From contig CAYWNP010000052.1 in NCBI GenBank assembly GCA_964459675.1, positions 1 to 16,938 on the forward strand: a DNA stretch of 16,938 nt. Reading direction: 5' to 3'. Origin of the DNA: CAIZQW01 sp964459675. GTDB taxonomy: Bacteria; Verrucomicrobiota; Kiritimatiellia; RFP12; UBA1067. A model generated the notes under the pieces. It did not search any database and was not told the origin of the DNA. It saw only the letters and a list, made by a program, of their open reading frames with translations. Both the position numbers and the translations under genes were made by a program. Position 1 is the stretch's first letter; each line of letters starts with the position of its first letter. This document shows, one piece after another, positions 6,080-13,152 of this stretch.

Positions 6080-7200
6080 GCGTTTTGATAGCGTCGTTCC
6101 ACGCGGTTTCCAAACGAGCAAATGATCTCATACGGATGGGTTCCTTTGAGTCGCGCCCACTCCTCGACATGAATAGCCTTATCACCCTCGCCGCCGAGAC
6201 AGATGACCTCATCGCCGATCTGCGCAGCGTCAAGCTTTTCAAGGGAGACGACGGTATAGTCCATGGAGATACGCCCGAGGACAGGACAGGGCACGCCTCT
6301 GATCAGCATATAGCCCTTGTTGGAGAGCGCCAGCGGAAGGCCATCCGCATAGCCGGCGGAGATGACCCCGACACGCGTATCCCGCTTCAAGACACAGGTG
6401 TGCCCGTAACCAATGCCTGTGCCAGCAGGCAAGTCACGGATCGCGGTCAAGCGCGTCTTGAGCGTCAGGATCGGATCCAGATGCAAGGCTCGATGTCCGG
6501 CTGTATCAAAGGAGCCATGGAGATTGATCCCGGTGCGGATCACATTGAAAGGGGCGTGATAGGCGCACGGGAAATTGTTGATGGCGTCACTGTTCGCAAT
6601 GTGACGTTTGGCAAAGGTGATCCCCTTCTGAGCCAGCCTATCCAAAAGCGCGCAAAATGTTCCGACCTGGTCTTGAGTTAACGTAGAGTCTACATCATAC
6701 GCGGAAGGGAAGTGGGAGAATATGCCTTGGCAATCGAGTCCGGGCAATGCAGAGGCCGATTGGATGACAGACTCGGCATCACGCATCAGGATACCCAGGC
6801 GTCCCATGCCAGTATCAATTTTAAAATGAACCACTGCGCGTTTCCCCTGCTTGACCGCCTCCGCGCTGATCCGTTTGGCGGACTCCAGATCTGTCACCGG
6901 TAGAACCACGTCCGCAGCGATCATCGGCGCGATCTCCTCCGGCAGGATACTGCTCAAAATCTGGACCGTACCCTTCAACGGCAGCAACTGGATCGCCTCA
7001 AAAGGTTCAGCGACGCCAAACTGTGTCACGCCCGCATCGCTGAGCGCACGTGCGATCGGCAACACGCCAAGGCCATACGCATTAGCCTTCAACACCGCCA
7101 GAACTTCCGCAGGCGCAACCGCCGTACGAATCTTGCGATAGTTCGAAATTAATCGGCCGAGATCAATCTCCAGCCACACACGTCTAGGTATCGTAGTCAT
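6076..7200 (-). CDS. alr: Alanine racemase (PLP-dependent)
   Basis: The product is 374 residues, the usual length. It interconverts L- and D-alanine in the cytoplasm, for peptidoglycan. The PLP lysine is Lys38 in VLKANAYGLG, and the catalytic tyrosine is Tyr265 in GTGIGYGHT. Other signatures are KIDTGMGRLG (127-136), HIANSDAI, RTGINLHG, SAGYADGLP (281-289) and GRISMDY (309-315), with SFGNRVERRY at the end. The ATG at 7200 is chosen because it precedes the expected MTTIPRRVWLEIDL start; an upstream in-frame TTG would add an implausible WILWFRN leader. It has no Shine-Dalgarno; a predicted -10 lies 13 bases upstream. Its TGA overlaps the ATG of the ATP-grasp gene. The permease gene ends 57 bases upstream on the same strand. 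Confidence 0.95.
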   Translation of the reverse strand: MTTIPRRVWLEIDLGRLISNYRKIRTAVAPAEVLAVLKANAYGLGVLPIARALSDAGVTQFGVAEPFEAIQLLPLKGTVQILSSILPEEIAPMIAADVVLPVTDLESAKRISAEAVKQGKRAVVHFKIDTGMGRLGILMRDAESVIQSASALPGLDCQGIFSHFPSAYDVDSTLTQDQVGTFCALLDRLAQKGITFAKRHIANSDAINNFPCAYHAPFNVIRTGINLHGSFDTAGHRALHLDPILTLKTRLTAIRDLPAGTGIGYGHTCVLKRDTRVGVISAGYADGLPLALSNKGYMLIRGVPCPVLGRISMDYTVVSLEKLDAAQIGDEVICLGGEGDKAIHVEEWARLKGTHPYEIICSFGNRVERRYQNA

Positions 7201-7213
7201 AAAGAGAATAAGT

Positions 7214-7242
7214 ATTGTATTTCGGAACCACAAAATCCACAA
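7214..7242 (-). promoter_or_regulatory. Possible promoter of alr
   Basis: On the minus strand TTGTGG (7242-7237) and TACAAT (7219-7214) are separated by 17 bases; the -10 ends 13 bases before the alr ATG. The weak -35 lies inside the 9-mer repeat. Read-through from the permease gene is also possible. Confidence 0.35.
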
Positions 7243-7255
7243 AAATCACAAAATA
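7226..7255 (-). repeat. Degenerate tandem 9-mer repeat, inverted partner of the one at 5108-5137
   Basis: On the plus strand AAC is followed by CACAAAATC, CACAAAAAT and CACAAAATA. On the minus strand this gives three units ending TTTGTG followed by GTT, the same plan as the copy at 5108-5137. It begins 3 bases beyond the stop codon of the permease gene. Both copies have their GTGGTT end pointing toward alr and the ATP-grasp gene. Confidence 0.55.
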
Positions 7256-7257
7256 TC

Positions 7258-8967
7258 TTAGGCCTTAAATAAAGCCCCCATCTTTTTGCCCAGCAGGAGG
7301 CTGCAGCCCATGATCGTCACGGAGAGGAATACCATGGCCCAGACACCCAGCGCGGCGGCCAGGAAGCGTCCGATTCCCATCAACTGGAAGAGTTCGAAGA
7401 TCGTCTTCGTGATCGGATAATATTCGACCTTCTGCGCCAACATCACGCTGTCCGAAACTTCCAGCATGCTGAAGGAGAAGACCATCAGGGCTCCTGCAAT
7501 GACATTTGCAGCGATCAGAGGAAGCGTCACCCGACGAAGAGCGCAGAAAGGCGATGCGCCGAGATTGAGCGCCGCCTCCTCCAGAGTGACAGACGTTTGC
7601 TGCAGGCCAGCCACAGCTGCACGCACCATGTAGGGAAGCCGGCGGATCGCATAGGCGATGACGAGGAAGAGTGTCGGGTTGACGCGTATATCCAGGAACG
7701 CAGCCCATTCCGGATGAGCCTTGCCCCACGGGCCTGTCGCTAAATATCCGCTGACCGAGACAAAACCAAACGCCATGACCAGTCCGGGAACCGCAAGCGG
7801 GATCATGGCAAGCGCATCCAAAACACCCTTCAGTCGAAGACGCGAACGAACCACGACCCACGCGACTCCGACGCCCACAACAATATTGAAAAGGACCGCC
7901 AGCGATGAAAAGAGCAGACTATTCTTAATGGCATTCAGGGTCATGTCATGGCCCAGTGCCTCAGAATAGTGCGCGAGTGTCCACGCCTCCGGCAGGACGG
8001 TCCTATACCAGGAGCCCGGAACTGAGAGGCTCGTCAGAACCACACCGGCATGGGGCAGAAGCGCCACGAGTGCCACCCCAAGGAAAAACAACACGATCAG
8101 CAGATTTCCCAAGGGCCCCACTTTTTTCTGCTGAACCAGCGGCGCGGCCTTGGATTGTAACGTATAGGCCCGTCCGCCAAAGATGAAATGGCCGATTGCA
8201 TACACGGCAACGCTGAAGCAGAGCACCACCGTGACGAGGGCATACGGGAAGGGTGAGCCACTCATCTCCTTGAATTCATCATAGATCTGAACCGACACAC
8301 AACGCGTATAGCCCATCATCAGGGGCGTTCCAAGTTCCGTGAAACAGGCGATAAAGACAAGCGTGCCACCGGCAAAGAGTCCCGGAGTCACCAGCGGCAA
8401 GGTGATGCGCCTAAAAGTCTGCCACCCATTCCCCCCAAGATTGTGGGCCGCCTCATGCATCGCTGGATCAATGTTCGCAAAGGCCGCAGCCACATTCAGA
8501 TAGAGGATCGGGTAGAAGGCGAGCGCCTGCAAGACGATGACGCCAAAAACACGCGACTCACCCAGCCAATCAATCGGACCCCATCCCATCAGCGCATTCA
8601 ACGCGCCGTAGGGTCCGAGAAACTGTGTCAGACCTATCGCGCCGACAAAAGGAGGGAGAACCAGGGGCACCAGCAGCAGGGCATTCAGGATCTTCTGGCC
8701 TTTGAACGAATACCGATACGATAACCACGCAAGGGGGACCGCGAGAAGCGCAGCGCCCACGGTTGCCCCCAGCGCAAGCCCTAAGCTATTGAGCAAGCCT
8801 TCCGCATAGATCGGATTGCGAAAGACATCCTTCACGTAGGTCAAGGTCCAGCGCCCCTCCACGTAGAAGCCGCCACTGATCACAGAAACGAGCGGCCAGA
8901 GGAGCAATACCCCTAGGAGAGCGGAGAGGACTATCAGTAAAAACCATGCTGTACGGTTGGTTAACAT
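7258..8967 (-). CDS. ABC transporter permease, two fused permease modules (FbpB/iron(III)-type)
   Basis: The product is 569 residues with about a dozen hydrophobic segments. It contains two binding-protein-dependent permease modules in tandem. Each has the EAA loop that contacts the ATPase: EAAHNLGGNGWQTFRRITLPL (172-192) and EEAALNLGASPFCALRRVTLPL (463-484). The duplicated permease is typical of the FbpB/AfuB iron(III) and ThiP thiamine systems. Length and the VLPPFVGAIGLTQFLG stretch (103-118) fit the iron or phosphonate-like branch best. It sits in the inner membrane. Neither ATPase nor substrate-binding protein lies in this window, so the substrate is not fixed by context. The start is the ATG at 8967, 11 bases after a predicted -10 and without a Shine-Dalgarno. 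Confidence 0.88.
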   Translation of the reverse strand: MLTNRTAWFLLIVLSALLGVLLLWPLVSVISGGFYVEGRWTLTYVKDVFRNPIYAEGLLNSLGLALGATVGAALLAVPLAWLSYRYSFKGQKILNALLLVPLVLPPFVGAIGLTQFLGPYGALNALMGWGPIDWLGESRVFGVIVLQALAFYPILYLNVAAAFANIDPAMHEAAHNLGGNGWQTFRRITLPLVTPGLFAGGTLVFIACFTELGTPLMMGYTRCVSVQIYDEFKEMSGSPFPYALVTVVLCFSVAVYAIGHFIFGGRAYTLQSKAAPLVQQKKVGPLGNLLIVLFFLGVALVALLPHAGVVLTSLSVPGSWYRTVLPEAWTLAHYSEALGHDMTLNAIKNSLLFSSLAVLFNIVVGVGVAWVVVRSRLRLKGVLDALAMIPLAVPGLVMAFGFVSVSGYLATGPWGKAHPEWAAFLDIRVNPTLFLVIAYAIRRLPYMVRAAVAGLQQTSVTLEEAALNLGASPFCALRRVTLPLIAANVIAGALMVFSFSMLEVSDSVMLAQKVEYYPITKTIFELFQLMGIGRFLAAALGVWAMVFLSVTIMGCSLLLGKKMGALFKA

Positions 8968-8978
8968 AGAAAGTAACT

Positions 8979-9007
8979 ACTATACGGCATGGAGGAGGGA
9001 TTGTAAA
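8979..9007 (-). promoter_or_regulatory. Predicted promoter of the permease gene, near-leaderless
   Basis: On the minus strand TTTACA (9007-9002) and TATAGT (8984-8979) are separated by exactly 17 bases, each five of six matches to the sigma-70 consensus. The -10 ends 11 bases before the ATG, leaving a leader of about five bases and no room for a Shine-Dalgarno. Confidence 0.55.
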
Positions 9008-9011
9008 AAAT

Positions 9012-9047
9012 AAAAAGCTGCAAACTCCTTCGAGTTTACAGCTTTTT
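9012..9047. terminator. Bidirectional intrinsic terminator
   Basis: Two 16-base arms, 9012-9027 and 9032-9047, pair with one mismatch (C/A) around a 4-base CTTC loop. The outer five pairs are A-T, so a T-run follows the stem on both strands. It sits between the tRNA-Asp 3' end and the permease promoter, and most likely terminates the tRNA transcript. Confidence 0.85.
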
Positions 9048-9068
9048 GCCTCTATCTTAAAAAGAAAG

Positions 9069-9145
9069 TGGCGGGGACGACGGGATTCGAACCCGCGACC
9101 ACCGGATCGACAGTCCGGTGCGCTAACCAATTGCGCCACGTCCCC
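9069..9145 (-). tRNA. tRNA-Asp (anticodon GTC), copy 1
   Basis: A full cloverleaf: acceptor GGGGACG/CGTCCCC, D-arm GCGC/GCGC, anticodon stem CCGGA/TCCGG with loop CTGTCGA (anticodon GTC), T-arm with TTCGAAT loop. The discriminator is G, as usual for tRNA-Asp, and CCA is encoded. It is identical to the copy at 11151-11227 but on the opposite strand. A terminator follows 22 bases downstream. Confidence 0.97.
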
Positions 9146-9159
9146 GCAAAAGTTCGTGT

Positions 9160-9189
9160 ACTTTAGCAGATTAACGCTTCACTCTGCAA
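9160..9189 (-). promoter_or_regulatory. Possible promoter of tRNA-Asp copy 1
   Basis: On the minus strand TTGCAG (9189-9184) and TAAAGT (9165-9160) are separated by 18 bases; the -10 ends 14 bases before the mature tRNA 5' end. Confidence 0.4.
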
Positions 9190-9229
9190 CAACAAAAATC
9201 ATTTTTTTCAGCGAACCGTTCCGGCATCG

Positions 9230-10912
9230 TTACTTACGCCAGACGGGGATGAACAGGATACGCGTACGCTCGTCAGTCCCATCTGCTAGGACACCCCAGA
9301 GAAGCGACCACTCGTAGCGTTCGTCCTTTTCATGACCACAGCGCAAATAGGAGGCCAGAACAGGAATGCGCCAGTAGGTAAAGTCTGAGCGCTGATCCTT
9401 CACATGACGCATCAGGCCGAAACAGGTACTAAAATGATGGCGATCTGGATTCTCCTCCACATTCAGGAGCCACGTATTCAGCAGGCTGAACCGATAAAAA
9501 GAGGATCCTGTGTCGGCCTCCATCAGCCAACCCCCTAACAGATCCATCCCTACGGAGTGACCTTCATAGACTGGAAAGCGGACGGGCCACGGGAGATCAT
9601 TCCCCCAGGAGGCCAACCAAGAGGGTCTTTCAACCGTCACAGGCGTCTTTAAAGCACGGGATGCCTGGTTCTCGCATGCGCTCTTCTCTGAGGCCTCCTC
9701 CGACCAGACCGCCGCGACGAGGCGTCCCTCGCGCTGGACGCTCCAGCTCCCCTCCTTAAAGTGCTCTTTCAGATAATCTTCCATGCGCCAACGGAAAGAG
9801 CTGGCAAAACCAGGACGTTCCCAATAACTCAACCAGAGTCTCTTTTGTTTACCGTGTGCACCTGCCGGGATAAGTATTTGGTCTCCCATCCATCCCTTCA
9901 GAAAGCCATAGTCGTCCGCAGTGGCGATCTGATCCCCGCTCAGCAGAAGCGCGATGCCCATCACACCGAGTGAATTCGTCGTCACCTTCCCATACGTTCT
10001 GCCCAAAAGCGATGACTCTGGAGTAAAGGTAGCAGGGACGAATCCCTTGAGATAGCGACGCTCCGGATAGAGAATCTCAGCTGTTGTCTGTGGCATCCGG
10101 CCATCATAGATGCCATTGAGCGCCTGCCATCCCCCATCACGACGAAGACGGTTACAAAAGACCGCACCATCGAGGTAGGGACGTACCAGCGCCCCTGTGA
10201 TAAAGGAGGGACACCATTTCAATTGGGCGGCGACCTCTGACATATCAGCATCTTGCATCAGCGACTCGACTCCCCATGCCCCCAAGGGCGTAGCCGTATT
10301 GAATGGGATGCCATCCAAGAGACTGTCCGCGCCAAGTAAAATAGCATTGCCCTCAACAAAGGAGGTCAGTGCTTGTGAACGGTCAAAATCCGAGTTCGCC
10401 TCCTTGGTCCGCTTCGTCAGGCCATACTGTGAATCTTCGATGGCGTGGCAAAATTCATGGACGTAGACAAAACGCTCCATACCTGGAAAGTCTACAACCG
10501 CGAGCGCATTTGTTTTATCCGTTTCTTCCAAATAGACCAGGCGACGCTCTTCATGATCATAATAAGCCGCAGCCTCTTCCTGCATAAACATGAGAAGCAA
10601 CTCCTTCAGGGATTGCTCCTCGCTAAGAACCCCGAACTGACGCAAGAGCAGGTCGGACTCTTCCAAAGAGGCTTTATTATCTGGTTTCTCCAGATCCTTC
10701 TCCATGGAAAGTCTTAACTCCTCCTTTGTCTCCTTTCGGATGGCAATCTCGTGTTTAAGAGGCAAGCCCCTCAGCTGTACAGCCATCGCCTGATACTCAC
10801 GGATCTGAGACTCCTTGTCGTCGCCTTCAGAGATCTCTCGCGGGAGCATCGAGCAACCTGTCATGCAGAGAAGAAAGAGAGAACAAGTGATACAGGACCA
10901 GTTACTTTTCAT
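9230..10912 (-). CDS. Lipoprotein with HExxH zincin motif, putative metallopeptidase
   Basis: The product is 560 residues and I do not recognise it as a named protein. The N-terminus is a lipoprotein signal (LFLLCMTGC, lipid-modified Cys20). HEFCHAIED at 152-160 fits the HExxH zinc site, and SFVEGNAILLGADS (184-197) offers Glu187 as a third ligand. The pattern of HExxHAxxD, an intervening Asp/Ala segment, then an EGxA helix is one I know from uncharacterised bacterial zincin lipoproteins. The region 30-140 is charged and helical. The C-terminal third (about 440-560) is rich in Trp, Tyr and Arg in short strand-like stretches such as FSLLNTWLLNV and YEWSLLWGVL, of unknown fold. AAAGG lies 6 bases before the ATG. 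It appears to be a single-gene unit between two tRNA loci. Confidence 0.75.
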   Translation of the reverse strand: MKSNWSCITCSLFLLCMTGCSMLPREISEGDDKESQIREYQAMAVQLRGLPLKHEIAIRKETKEELRLSMEKDLEKPDNKASLEESDLLLRQFGVLSEEQSLKELLLMFMQEEAAAYYDHEERRLVYLEETDKTNALAVVDFPGMERFVYVHEFCHAIEDSQYGLTKRTKEANSDFDRSQALTSFVEGNAILLGADSLLDGIPFNTATPLGAWGVESLMQDADMSEVAAQLKWCPSFITGALVRPYLDGAVFCNRLRRDGGWQALNGIYDGRMPQTTAEILYPERRYLKGFVPATFTPESSLLGRTYGKVTTNSLGVMGIALLLSGDQIATADDYGFLKGWMGDQILIPAGAHGKQKRLWLSYWERPGFASSFRWRMEDYLKEHFKEGSWSVQREGRLVAAVWSEEASEKSACENQASRALKTPVTVERPSWLASWGNDLPWPVRFPVYEGHSVGMDLLGGWLMEADTGSSFYRFSLLNTWLLNVEENPDRHHFSTCFGLMRHVKDQRSDFTYWRIPVLASYLRCGHEKDERYEWSLLWGVLADGTDERTRILFIPVWRK

Positions 10913-10936
10913 TTGAGCCTTTCAAGAAGATGCAAA

Positions 10937-10965
10937 AGATTAAAGCACCCCCTTTAGAAAGTAAA
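10937..10965 (-). promoter_or_regulatory. Possible promoter of the lipoprotein gene
   Basis: On the minus strand TTTACT (10965-10960) and TAATCT (10942-10937) are separated by 17 bases. The -10 is a poor match, so this is tentative. Confidence 0.35.
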
Positions 10966-11005
10966 GCAGAATGGCCATTTTCATAAAGAAATCGTTCGAT
11001 TCGCT

Positions 11006-11034
11006 TTGACTTTGCCCTGCCTTTCTGTTATTTT
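11006..11034 (+). promoter_or_regulatory. Predicted promoter of the tRNA-Pro/tRNA-Asp/uppP unit
   Basis: TTGACT (11006-11011) and TATTTT (11029-11034) are separated by exactly 17 bases. The -10 ends 23 bases before the tRNA-Pro 5' end. Confidence 0.55.
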
Positions 11035-11057
11035 AAAGCCCGTTTTTTATTTACCAT

Positions 11058-11134
11058 CGGAGCGTAGCGCAGCCTGGTAGCGCGTTTGGTTCGGGACCAA
11101 AAGGTCGAGGGTTCAATTCCCTCCGCTCCGACCA
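11058..11134 (+). tRNA. tRNA-Pro (anticodon CGG)
   Basis: A full cloverleaf begins CGGAGCGTAGCGCAGCCTGG, the typical bacterial tRNA-Pro start. The acceptor stem CGGAGCG pairs with CGCTCCG. The anticodon stem TTTGG/CCAAA encloses loop TTCGGGA (anticodon CGG). The discriminator is A and CCA is encoded. A run of nine T follows immediately. Confidence 0.97.
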
Positions 11135-11150
11135 TTTTTTTTTGACCTGC

Positions 11151-11227
11151 GGGGACGTGGCGCAATTGGTTAGCGCACCGGACTGTCGATCCGGTGGTCG
11201 CGGGTTCGAATCCCGTCGTCCCCGCCA
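11151..11227 (+). tRNA. tRNA-Asp (anticodon GTC), copy 2
   Basis: It has the same sequence as the copy at 9069-9145, with anticodon GTC, discriminator G and encoded CCA. It starts 16 bases after tRNA-Pro, so the two are probably one transcript. Seven T follow the CCA, and the uppP ATG lies 14 bases beyond the tRNA end. Confidence 0.97.
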
Positions 11228-11241
11228 TTTTTTTAATATTC

Positions 11242-12033
11242 ATGGAACAATCCGTTCAAGTCATCCTCTTAGCGATTCTGCAGGGCATTGCCGAATTTCT
11301 GCCCATTAGCAGTTCCGGACATCTCGTCCTTGCCCAAGCGCTCATGGGGGTTAAGGATCCTGGCATCACCCTTGAAGTCGCGCTCCATGCAGGAACGTTG
11401 GTTTCAACGCTCATTTATTACAGGTCCGCCCTCATCAAGATCATCACCGGACTCCTTTCCGGCGCCCGGGAGAGTTGGCATACCGCGCTTTGTATCATCA
11501 TTTCTGCGATTCCAGCAGTCCTCTTCTACATGCTCTGCAAAAAGCAGGTGGATGCCGCCTTTGAGGACCCTCGGCTTGTTGGCTGTGCTTTGCTCTTTAC
11601 AGGGGTTGTCTTGACGACACTACGCTGGCTTCCGACCCGCGATGAGCTCAACTCCTTTTGGCGGTCAACCTTCATCGGAGTTGCCCAAGCCATTGCTATT
11701 CTGCCAGGGGTCAGCCGTTCAGGCATGACGATCTCTGCGGCCCGCATCGCTGGCATCAGTCCTGAAAAATCTGCCGAATTCTCCTTTCTGTCCAGTATAC
11801 CCCTCGTTGCCGGTGCCTGCTTGAAAAAGTCGTTAGAGGCCTACACAGAGACCGCCGCTCCAAACGCCGAAACATTATCCCCCCTCTTGCTCCTGGCCGG
11901 GATATGTGTTTCAGCCGTCGTAGGTTATTTTGCGCTCTCCTTGCTGGTTCGAATCCTGCGAGGTCGCTATTTCTGGTGCTTTGGCATCTACTGCCTGATC
12001 GCCGGCTGCTGTACCATCTTCTTCACACGCTAG
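11242..12033 (+). CDS. uppP: Undecaprenyl-diphosphatase UppP (BacA)
   Basis: The product is 263 residues, the normal length. It is an integral membrane enzyme that dephosphorylates undecaprenyl diphosphate to recycle the lipid carrier for cell-wall synthesis. Both family signatures are present: GIAEFLPISSSGH (15-27) and LPGVSRSG (154-161). Several hydrophobic helices are visible, for example near residues 82-98 and 222-240. The start is the ATG at 11242 (MEQSVQVILL); a longer in-frame extension runs back into the tRNA-Asp gene and is not plausible. Only 14 bases separate it from the tRNA, with no Shine-Dalgarno, so it is likely expressed by read-through of the tRNA unit. Confidence 0.96.
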   Translation: MEQSVQVILLAILQGIAEFLPISSSGHLVLAQALMGVKDPGITLEVALHAGTLVSTLIYYRSALIKIITGLLSGARESWHTALCIIISAIPAVLFYMLCKKQVDAAFEDPRLVGCALLFTGVVLTTLRWLPTRDELNSFWRSTFIGVAQAIAILPGVSRSGMTISAARIAGISPEKSAEFSFLSSIPLVAGACLKKSLEAYTETAAPNAETLSPLLLLAGICVSAVVGYFALSLLVRILRGRYFWCFGIYCLIAGCCTIFFTR

Positions 12034-12042
12034 GTCTCTCTT

Positions 12043-12064
12043 TTTTGCACTATACGATGCAAAA
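12043..12064. repeat. Short inverted repeat upstream of cdd
   Basis: TTTTGCA (12043-12049) and TGCAAAA (12058-12064) are exact reverse complements with an 8-base spacer, in the 52-base gap between uppP and cdd. It could be a small operator or an mRNA hairpin; it is short enough to be chance in AT-rich sequence. Confidence 0.35.
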
Positions 12065-12085
12065 GGCATCTGGTAATATAAACGG

Positions 12086-12505
12086 ATGAAAAAGAATACC
12101 TCTGTCATACCAGAACCTGTTCGGGATTTGCTCTTGCAAGCAGCACGCTGGGCCGCACGCAACGCCTACTGCCCTCATTCGCATTACGCTGTTGGCGCAG
12201 CTGTGCTCATGGCTGACGGACAAATCTATACGGGATGCAATGTGGAGAATGCCTCTTACGGCCTAACCCTCTGTGCCGAACGTGTCGCGATCTCCAAGGC
12301 CATCAGCCATGGCAACCGCACCTTTGCCGCGCTCGCGGTCGCAGGCGGAACGCCTAAAAAACCAGCCTTCCCGTGTGGCGCGTGCCGTCAGGTCATGGTC
12401 GAATTCATGAGCTCGGAGACCCCTGTGTATATTGCGCCGCTGAAATCGGGTAAACCCGTCAGTACGACTGCCGGCACCTTGCTTCCTTGCGCGTTTCAGA
12501 AATAA
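12086..12505 (+). CDS. cdd: Cytidine deaminase
   Basis: The product is 139 residues, the tetrameric short-form length. It hydrolyses cytidine or deoxycytidine to uridine or deoxyuridine. The zinc-site motifs are TLCAER (61-66, ligand Cys63, catalytic Glu65) and PCGACRQ (96-102, ligands Cys97 and Cys100). GCNVENASYG (50-59) is the nucleoside-binding segment. A gap of 52 bases separates it from uppP, and the deoxyribonucleotidase starts 16 bases after its stop. The start ATG lacks a clear Shine-Dalgarno. Confidence 0.95.
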   Translation: MKKNTSVIPEPVRDLLLQAARWAARNAYCPHSHYAVGAAVLMADGQIYTGCNVENASYGLTLCAERVAISKAISHGNRTFAALAVAGGTPKKPAFPCGACRQVMVEFMSSETPVYIAPLKSGKPVSTTAGTLLPCAFQK

Positions 12506-12521
12506 TGACGGGGCGTCCTTT

Positions 12522-13142
12522 ATGCGCATCTACAGTGATTTTGATGACGTTATCTGCGAAACCGCCCAAGCCCTTTCAGTCCTTGCCAAGGGCATGTTTG
12601 GTCGTGATGTACCGTACGAAAATATCGAGTTCTTTAATTTGCAGAAGGCCTTCTCTCTGACGGACGAAGAGATTGACCGCCTGATGGCACGCGCGCATGA
12701 GACTGACTTCCTCGTAGCCCTCAACCCGATCCCTGATGCCGTCACCAGTATTCAAACCTTATCAACTGCTGGCCACGAGGTTGTGATCGTCACCGGCCGC
12801 CAGTCTCTCTGTCATGAGGGCACCTCCCAATGGCTTCGCAACCACGGCCTGGGCCATCTCCAAATCCTCTATGTTGACAAGTATAAACGCGCACCCGCCA
12901 AGTTGCCCGCGCACGTCCCCAAGATGCTGACCATCGAAGAGCTGCATGAGCTTCACTTTGATATGGCCATCGATGACTCCCCGACCGCACTCGATTTGCT
13001 GACCCATCGGACGCAATGCCATCTCGTTGTCTTCGACCGCCCTTGGAATCGGAACTATCCTGGCGCACCTCACATTCGACGCGCCTATACGTGGCAAGAC
13101 ATTCTCGCACTTGAACCCCTTTCAAAAAACATAAAACAATAA
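12522..13142 (+). CDS. 5'(3')-deoxyribonucleotidase-like HAD phosphatase (NT5C family)
   Basis: The product is 206 residues. The HAD motifs are in order: SDFDDVICET (5-14, Asp6 nucleophile and Asp8), VIVTGRQ (88-94, Thr91), and MAIDDSP (148-154, Asp151/Asp152). A long alpha-helical cap region between residues 15 and 80 and the late VVFDRPWN segment fit the NT5C family, which dephosphorylates pyrimidine (deoxy)nucleoside monophosphates. Its position directly after cdd supports a pyrimidine salvage role. It starts at the ATG at 12522, preceded by GGGGCG. It ends 10 bases before the GH42 gene. Confidence 0.85.
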   Translation: MRIYSDFDDVICETAQALSVLAKGMFGRDVPYENIEFFNLQKAFSLTDEEIDRLMARAHETDFLVALNPIPDAVTSIQTLSTAGHEVVIVTGRQSLCHEGTSQWLRNHGLGHLQILYVDKYKRAPAKLPAHVPKMLTIEELHELHFDMAIDDSPTALDLLTHRTQCHLVVFDRPWNRNYPGAPHIRRAYTWQDILALEPLSKNIKQ

Positions 13143-13152
13143 AGAAGGCTAG

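Noticed and set aside
6080..6121. Longer start for the ATP-grasp gene
   Set aside because: It would overlap alr by 46 bases; the ATG at 6079 gives the standard ATGA overlap and a sensible N-terminus.
6055..6681. 208-codon plus-strand frame across alr
   Set aside because: Antisense to the well-conserved alanine racemase, with no family features or ribosome-binding site.
11194..11241. Longer start for uppP
   Set aside because: The extension translates part of the tRNA-Asp gene.
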